From: Dipteris shenzhenensis
Lineage: Eukaryota > Polypodiophyta > Polypodiopsida > Gleicheniales
Length of the DNA: 64,000 bases
NCBI GenBank assembly: GCA_047967505.1
Contig: CM106539.1
Direction: 5' to 3' (one strand)
In this document: piece after piece, positions 59,212-64,000 of the stretch
Numbering within the stretch: position 1 is the stretch's first letter
Layout: each line of letters begins with the position of its first letter
The notes under the pieces: generated by a model
What the model was told of the DNA's origin: nothing
The model's database searches: none
What the model saw: the letters and a program-made list of their open reading frames with translations, nothing else
Made by a program: the position numbers and the translations under genes

Positions 59212-59385
59212 TTGCACACCGCACAATTTAGTTTCTGTCTGAGAATATTGTTAGATCAGTTAGGATTCTCAATCATGAGCACAATGGTGTATTTATGGTT
59301 GCACGCCACACAATTCAGTTTTCTATATGAGAATATTATGTAGACCGGCTAGGATTCTTAATGAGCACAATGATGTGTTCATGGA
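59212..59385. repeat. Two imperfect 87-bp repeats
   Basis: TTGCACRCCRCACAATTYAG, TCTGAGAATATT, GGATTCTYAATCATGAGCACAATGRTGT occur at 59212-59298 and 59299-59385 with indels. Confidence 0.75.
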
Positions 59386-59894
59386 ACTTAAATAATTGCC
59401 ATTCCCAATGACATGTAGAGTTATTTCATTGCCAACACATGGGAGTGTGGAGATCAGTTCAAAGAATTTCATTTTGTAGCTCATTGATAGAAGGTTTAGA
59501 TCATCCTTAACTCGAAGTCACAAATTGTAAGAGGAAAAACATAAAAAGGAGAACATACACCCGTTTTTGTGTAGTTGAGGAAATCAGCTTTGCTTTGTGA
59601 GATCCAAGATAGTTTGTGTTGAGCCAGAGTATACAACACATTGATTATCTCAAAATCCGAGTTCCACTATGTGGCTTGCAATCGTCTTGTCTTACACATG
59701 TAGTAACAAATTTTCGTACTCTTTACGTAGTTACCCATTTAATATTTCAGATGTGTACAAAGAATTGAATGTGGGTGAGAGCATGATATGCGGTATGGGT
59801 ATTGCCTACGAAGCCAATAAGACTGCATGTGGGTATAGAGTGGAGGCAAAGTGTGTAATGCATGAAGGGAAGTTTGATGGAGAAACGAGGGGGT

Positions 59895-60255
59895 GCACGA
59901 TGGAAGGTTCACATGGATGTAGGAAATAAGTGGGTGGATAAAACGAGGGTGGGATGCGGGCTCTACATAAGAGATATAGATAGGCAGGGCTCTACATACA
60001 TACATCAAAGGCATACATGGAGATAGAGAGAGCATACATCAGAGGCACAAAGAGACTATTCCTATGAATGGGACATCTCTGAGTGGGTTGCACGATGGAA
60101 GGTTCACATGGATGTAGGAAATAAGTGGGTGGATAAAACGAGGGTGGGATGCGGGCTCTACATACATACATCAAAGGCATACATGGAGATAGAGAGATCA
60201 TACATCAGAGGCACAAAGAGACTATTCCTATGAATGGGACCTCTCTGAGTGGGTT
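59895..60255. repeat. Tandem duplication upstream of the mutase gene
   Basis: A 195-bp unit (59895-60089) and a 166-bp unit (60090-60255), both starting GCACGATGGAAGGTTCACAT and ending GACMTCTCTGAGTGGGTT. Apart from a 29-bp insert in the first unit (around 59970-60000) they are almost identical, so the duplication is recent. It ends about 460 bp before the start codon of the mutase gene. Confidence 0.95.
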
Positions 60256-60384
60256 CACTATGCTAAGAAAGAGTGCTGTGTGGATCACTAAGAAGGGGGG
60301 ACCTAAAAGGCCTTTGTTCATTCCTCCTTGGAGGATTTTACGGTTGAGGCAGTTTGCTCTTAGGACTCCACACACATCTGGCCT

Positions 60385-60390
60385 GTATAA
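60385..60390 (+). promoter_or_regulatory. Candidate TATA box of the mutase gene
   Basis: CTGTATAACC at about 60383-60392, about 325 bp upstream of the ATG. It would give a 5' leader of about 295 nt containing the 56-bp repeats. A guess from sequence alone. Confidence 0.35.
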
Positions 60391-60524
60391 CCGGCCTTGC
60401 CAAATGCCCAACCTACCCATCATCATCATCTTCTTCTTCTCCCTTCGGTTCAGAGACCTTCATCTCAATTCTTAAGCAGTTGACAGATCCTCTCCTCCAT
60501 CATCAGGTTGGTGTCTCCTCCTGC

Positions 60525-60654
60525 AGTTGAGAAATCTTCTCATCAGCTTGGTGGGTTGAGAGATCTTTCCCTCCCTCATCAGTTGAGAAATCTTCTCTTC
60601 AGCTTTGTGGGTTGAGAGATCTTCCCCTCCCTCATCAGCTTGTTGGGTTCAGAG
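60525..60654 (+). repeat. 56-bp tandem repeats in the probable 5' leader of the mutase gene
   Basis: Two full units, AGTTGAGAAATCTTCT...CCTCCCTCATC, at 60525-60580 and 60581-60636, exactly 56 bp each, then a partial third (AGCTTGTTGGGTTCAGAG). Pyrimidine-rich CTTCCCCTCCCTC segments alternate with GGGTTGAGAG. Confidence 0.92.
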
Positions 60655-60713
60655 ATTTTGGAACCCCCCACTCTCGATCAAGCTCCTCTGTTGTCATTTG
60701 CCTTGCCCTTCCC

Positions 60714-62216
60714 ATGGCTCTCAAGGATGAGCTCGACATTGTCATCCCCACCATCCGTAACCTGGATTTCTTGGACATGTGGAGACCCTTCTTCCAGCCT
60801 TACCATCTCATTATCGTTCAAGATGGCGATCCCACCAAGGTTATCAACGTGCCTGAAGGTTTCGATTACGAACTCTATAATCGTAACGACATCAATCGGA
60901 TCCTGGGTCCCAAGGCCTCCTGCATTTCGTACAAGGATAGCGCCTGCCGCTGCTTTGGATACATGATGTCCAAGAAGAAATACATCTACACTATAGACGA
61001 CGACTGCTTCGTAAGTACTTTTTGTTGCCGCTTTTACATCGTTCGGCATTTAGTCATGTTTCTACTTCGAATTGGGCATCTTTCGCAGCTCTTTGCGGGA
61101 GAAATCAAGCGATTTAAATAAATTTGTAACATCCTTCGATGTCTCGTGACGTTTAGGTGGCCAAAGATCCCTCTGGCAAGGATATCAATGCCTTGGAACA
61201 GCACATCAAGAATTTATTAACGCCGTCCACTCCGTATTTCTTCAACACACTCTATGATCCGTATCGTGAGGGTGCCGATTTCGTCCGTGGCTACCCATTC
61301 AGTTTAAGGGAAGGTGTACCGACCGCCATATCTCATGGTCTGTGGATGAATATCCCTGACTACGATGCTCCCACACAATTGGTAAAGCCAGCTGAGAGGA
61401 ACACGAGGTACGAACATGCTCTCAGCATTTTTCAAAAGCTGATGGCACATAGGTCGGCTCTGGTTTTAGAGAAGTGTTGTTTGTTTATCAGATCCAAGCT
61501 GACGGTTCACAAATAAGTTGTAGTTTCGTTGACTGGTTCAGAGAGGTGGTCCAGATTTTACTCGATGCGAGGGTAGGATTGGCAATGATGTTTCAACTTG
61601 GGCATTTTTCGTCGTAGGTACGTTGACGCTGTGATGAGCATTCCAAAGGGGGCTTTGTTTCCAATGTGTGGCATGAACATGGCCTTCAATAGAGAGCTGA
61701 TTGGTCCAGCTATGTATTTTGGACTCATGGGAGATGGTCAGCCTATTGGGCGGTATGATGATATGTGGGCTGGCTGGTGCTGCAAGGTATATTATGATCC
61801 TTTCCATTGATATGTAGTCGAGGTTTAGTTCCACACGTCAATGTTTTGAGACATCTTGTTGGCATAATGCGCAGGTAATTTGTGATCATTTAGGCTACGG
61901 TGTGAAGACAGGGCTACCTTACATCTGGCACAGTAAGGCCAGCAACCCCTTTGTGAACCTCAGGAAGGAGTACAAAGGAATATTCTGGCAGGAAGAGATT
62001 ATCCCGTTCTTCCAATCCTTGAAACTACCTAAAGATTGCACCACAGTGGAGCAGTGCTATGTTGAAATATCGAAGGGGGTCAAGGATAAGCTAAATCTCC
62101 TTGATCCATATTTCGGGAAGTTGGCAGAAGCCATGGTTACGTGGATTGAGGCGTGGGGGGAAGTAAACAGCTCAGCTAAAGGAGCCAAGGCAAATGGAGA
62201 CGTTGAACGTACCTGA
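60714..62216 (+). CDS. RGP: Reversibly glycosylated polypeptide / UDP-arabinopyranose mutase, 4 exons, 352 aa
   Basis: Exons 60714-61010, 61157-61407, 61618-61786 and 61875-62216, all with GT-AG introns (146, 210 and 88 bp). They join in frame to 1059 nt. The enzyme interconverts UDP-arabinopyranose and UDP-arabinofuranose for cell-wall polysaccharides, acting as hetero-oligomers at the cytosolic face of the Golgi. Visible landmarks: [20 protein letters not shown] (residues 4-23), DDD at 95-97 ending exon 1 (YTIDDDCF, the nucleotide-sugar/metal site), [13 protein letters not shown] (140-152; the autoglycosylated Arg of the family lies in this region), [65 protein letters not shown] and AMVTWIEAW. 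Length and order match Arabidopsis and rice RGP/UAM (about 350-365 aa). The start is the ATG directly before ALKDELD; an upstream in-frame ATG at 60612 would add a 34-residue extension not seen in the family. No lesions are seen; it appears functional. Confidence 0.95.
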
Positions 62217-63260
62217 GTCCAGTCTGCATCATGGAGAGCTTTTGAGTTCAAATGGACTTGTACCTTGTGGGACAACATTCCTGCATCTTACCTGGGAATG
62301 GAAGAGTTGATGGGTCCAGGCAGAAGATATCAAATGAGTTAATTTGTGGACTTAGATAGTTTTCAAAAGCAGTTAGATAATTTGCTTCTCTTTGTAGGGA
62401 AGTCAAATTTATTAATTTTGCTGAGCTTTCTTGATTATTTGACTACATAGTCGAAAGAATTAAAACCGGATCTGTTCTTGTTACATGAGGGTCTACCATA
62501 GATTTTTGTTTTTCATCATTTGTTTGACATTTGCAATTTAAACAAATTTTGTACTGAAAGGTAGATTTTCCCCCTTCTCTTTAAAAATATAAGAACAGGG
62601 GAAGTTTCAGGCTCTCAAAAATGTTTTAAAATTTTGGATATATTCTTCAATTTTCATGAGAAATACTGCACTGAACCGCACACACTCTTACCAAATGCTG
62701 TTTTGGTGCTAGTATGGCTTTGTCATTGCATGTCGCATGTAATTTTGGATGAGCGTAGTGACACCTGTGTGGTTTTCAATACTTGGAGCTGCAAAAAATG
62801 TTGATATTGCCTTATTAGAGGCCCCATCTCTTTTAGATGTCACCACCAGTGCTGTGAAAAGTGTTGGAAATCTCTCATCAGACCATAGTTCTGTATAAAG
62901 GGGAGGTCGTACATCTCTCTTTTAATTTGAATGGTTCGAAATGTTGTATTTATCAGGAGAAATCCTGAGACACAGGGGCCTCCTTTGGTTACAATGTTCT
63001 TAAGGGGCCAAAATTTCCATCTGCACATCTGGAGGGAGATCACCAGGAGTGATGGGACAAAACCTAGCAGACCAATTACCACTTTATAACTGCCCGCAGC
63101 TAGTTGTACAGGCGATTATAAAAAGCATTGTCCTAGGAGGGCCAAGCGGGAGGACAAGGTCATGAGTTAGCACTAAAAACATTATTTGTTGGAGAAGCCA
63201 GTCATGTTCTAATAGCTCAACACCTCTGCTACCATATTGGAAACACAATAATACTGTACT
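62217..63260. other. 3' flank of the mutase gene, no gene seen
   Basis: Probably begins with the 3' untranslated region (T-rich, to about 62600). The - strand frames at 62840-63082 and 63084-63404 have no motif. Confidence 0.45.
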
Positions 63261-63263
63261 GCA

Positions 63264-63276
63264 GGCTCTGATACCA
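63264..63276 (-). promoter_or_regulatory. Primer-binding-site-like motif, antisense
   Basis: GGCTCTGATACCA is the reverse complement of the initiator tRNA-Met PBS. An antisense LTR element would have its 5' LTR to the right (from about 63280), but the base following is not TG and no second LTR copy is in view. Confidence 0.45.
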
Positions 63277-63476
63277 CCACATGGGGAATGTCGACACTGT
63301 GTCTCTAGTTCACAACTCAGACAACCATGTAACAACGACAATGACCTTGCATCAATCACCAACCTTGAACACAAGTTACCTTTGGTGGAAGTCGAATTGC
63401 TCATGTGTAGATAGAAGAATCAAGTACAAAACTTGCCACACTAGCATACCACCACTTACTGCAAGTTAAAGTCAAG

Positions 63477-63712
63477 TATGGCACCACTATAGGCACCGTT
63501 TGCTGCACCTACTGCCATGTAGGATCCTCCCTAGTGCCACATGCCTCTTTGTAGGCTTCAGTAGCTGCTCAAGGATGAGCTCGCACTGCACAATGTATGG
63601 CACCACTACAGGCACCGTTTGCTGCACCTACTGCTGTGTAGGATCCTCCCTAGTGCCACGTGCCTCTTTGTAGGCTTCAGTACTGCTCAAGGATGCTCGC
63701 ACTGCACAATAT
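63477..63712. repeat. 119-bp tandem duplication
   Basis: TATGGCACCACTAYAGGCACCG...CACTGCACAATRTAT at 63477-63595 and 63596-63712. There are about seven differences, including small deletions in the second copy (GTAGCTGCTC to GTACTGCTC; GATGAGCTCGC to GATGCTCGC). Confidence 0.93.
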
Positions 63713-64000
63713 ATTGACTTACATGCACCCACAGCTGATCTCCTATATGCACACTGTGGTGTCCTGAAAGACCCCTGCTGGCTGAACTGTCAAATGATCT
63801 CCAAGTGAGGTCTTTACATAGGGCTGAAAACCTCTACACCTGGCTGACTGGCCCATTTGGGTTGGCCGACCAGACAGGGCCCCAAAACTGACCCAACCAG
63901 GGTCTTTCTGCCACCAGGGTCTGTGGGTCTGGCGACCAGCAGGCTGAACCCACTCCCATGGTTTGTGGGTCTGCCAATAAACTGGCTGAACCTTGCCCCT
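63713..64000. other. Right edge, unassigned; repeated GTGGGTCTG words
   Basis: GTCTGTGGGTCTGGCGACCAGCAGGCTGAACCC (about 63918-63950) recurs diverged at about 63965-63995. No gene visible. Confidence 0.4.

Noticed and set aside
60612-60713. An N-terminal extension of the mutase from an upstream in-frame ATG
   Set aside because: The 34 extra residues derive partly from the 56-bp repeat region and do not resemble any RGP N-terminus.

Overview
This window looks like intergenic-rich nuclear DNA from a large, repeat-laden land-plant genome. A gymnosperm-type genome is my best guess, from the family mix and the very decayed retroelements; the sequence alone does not prove the lineage. The clearest host gene is a four-exon reversibly glycosylated polypeptide / UDP-arabinopyranose mutase (60714-62216, + strand, 352 aa, intact). 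A second probable host gene is a tiny two-exon membrane-protein gene (25046-25526, about 52 aa). Almost everything else is transposon sequence at different stages of decay, often nested.

Left part (1-15.5 kb): an antisense LINE of a DUF4283/EEP/RT type runs off the left edge (1-2935). A decayed Copia pol (about 4930-8800) is split by a young non-autonomous LTR element (5406-8176) with 325-bp LTRs, a tRNA-iMet-type primer-binding site and a 5-bp target duplication. A second antisense LINE of the same family lies at about 10080-12540. The 5' part of a third, sense copy lies at 14590-15540, after a CCTAA-like tract and a long polypurine tract.

Middle (15.5-25 kb): a decayed Helitron-like element of the Helentron type. 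It has, in order, a multi-exon OB-fold/zinc-ribbon-like gene, a Rep (HUH) region, a PIF1-like helicase and a C-terminal AP-endonuclease-like (EEP) domain. A tRNA-related SINE-like sequence and the 52-aa gene follow.

25.5-41 kb holds low-complexity arrays, a TRIM-like antisense LTR fragment (31.6-32.2 kb), a Ty3/gypsy gag relic (36.5-37.1 kb, - strand) and a Copia gag/protease relic (39.4-40.0 kb, - strand).

41-46.8 kb is the most interesting part. A Cys-rich gene with a DGAASQFKS...SHGKGEHDG signature (transposase-like, of a family I cannot name) was interrupted by a LINE. A roughly 3-kb inversion (about 41005-43997) then put the first halves of both on the - strand and left the second halves on the + strand. 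Dispersed copies of a short imperfectly palindromic motif (ACCACCGnGCTGGT) lie on both sides. If the inversion is undone in the mind, these motifs face in opposite directions on the two sides, as subterminal repeats of a DNA transposon would. The same motif recurs as a satellite-like array at 51 kb, bracketing decayed genes at 47.6-50.6 kb.

53-64 kb holds mostly unassigned AT-rich sequence, a gypsy integrase relic (57.5-57.8 kb), duplicated sequence directly upstream of the mutase gene, and a 119-bp tandem duplication next to a primer-binding-site-like motif at 63.3-63.7 kb. Most reading frames in the window are incidental. Pseudogene limits are approximate because frameshifts and stops are frequent.
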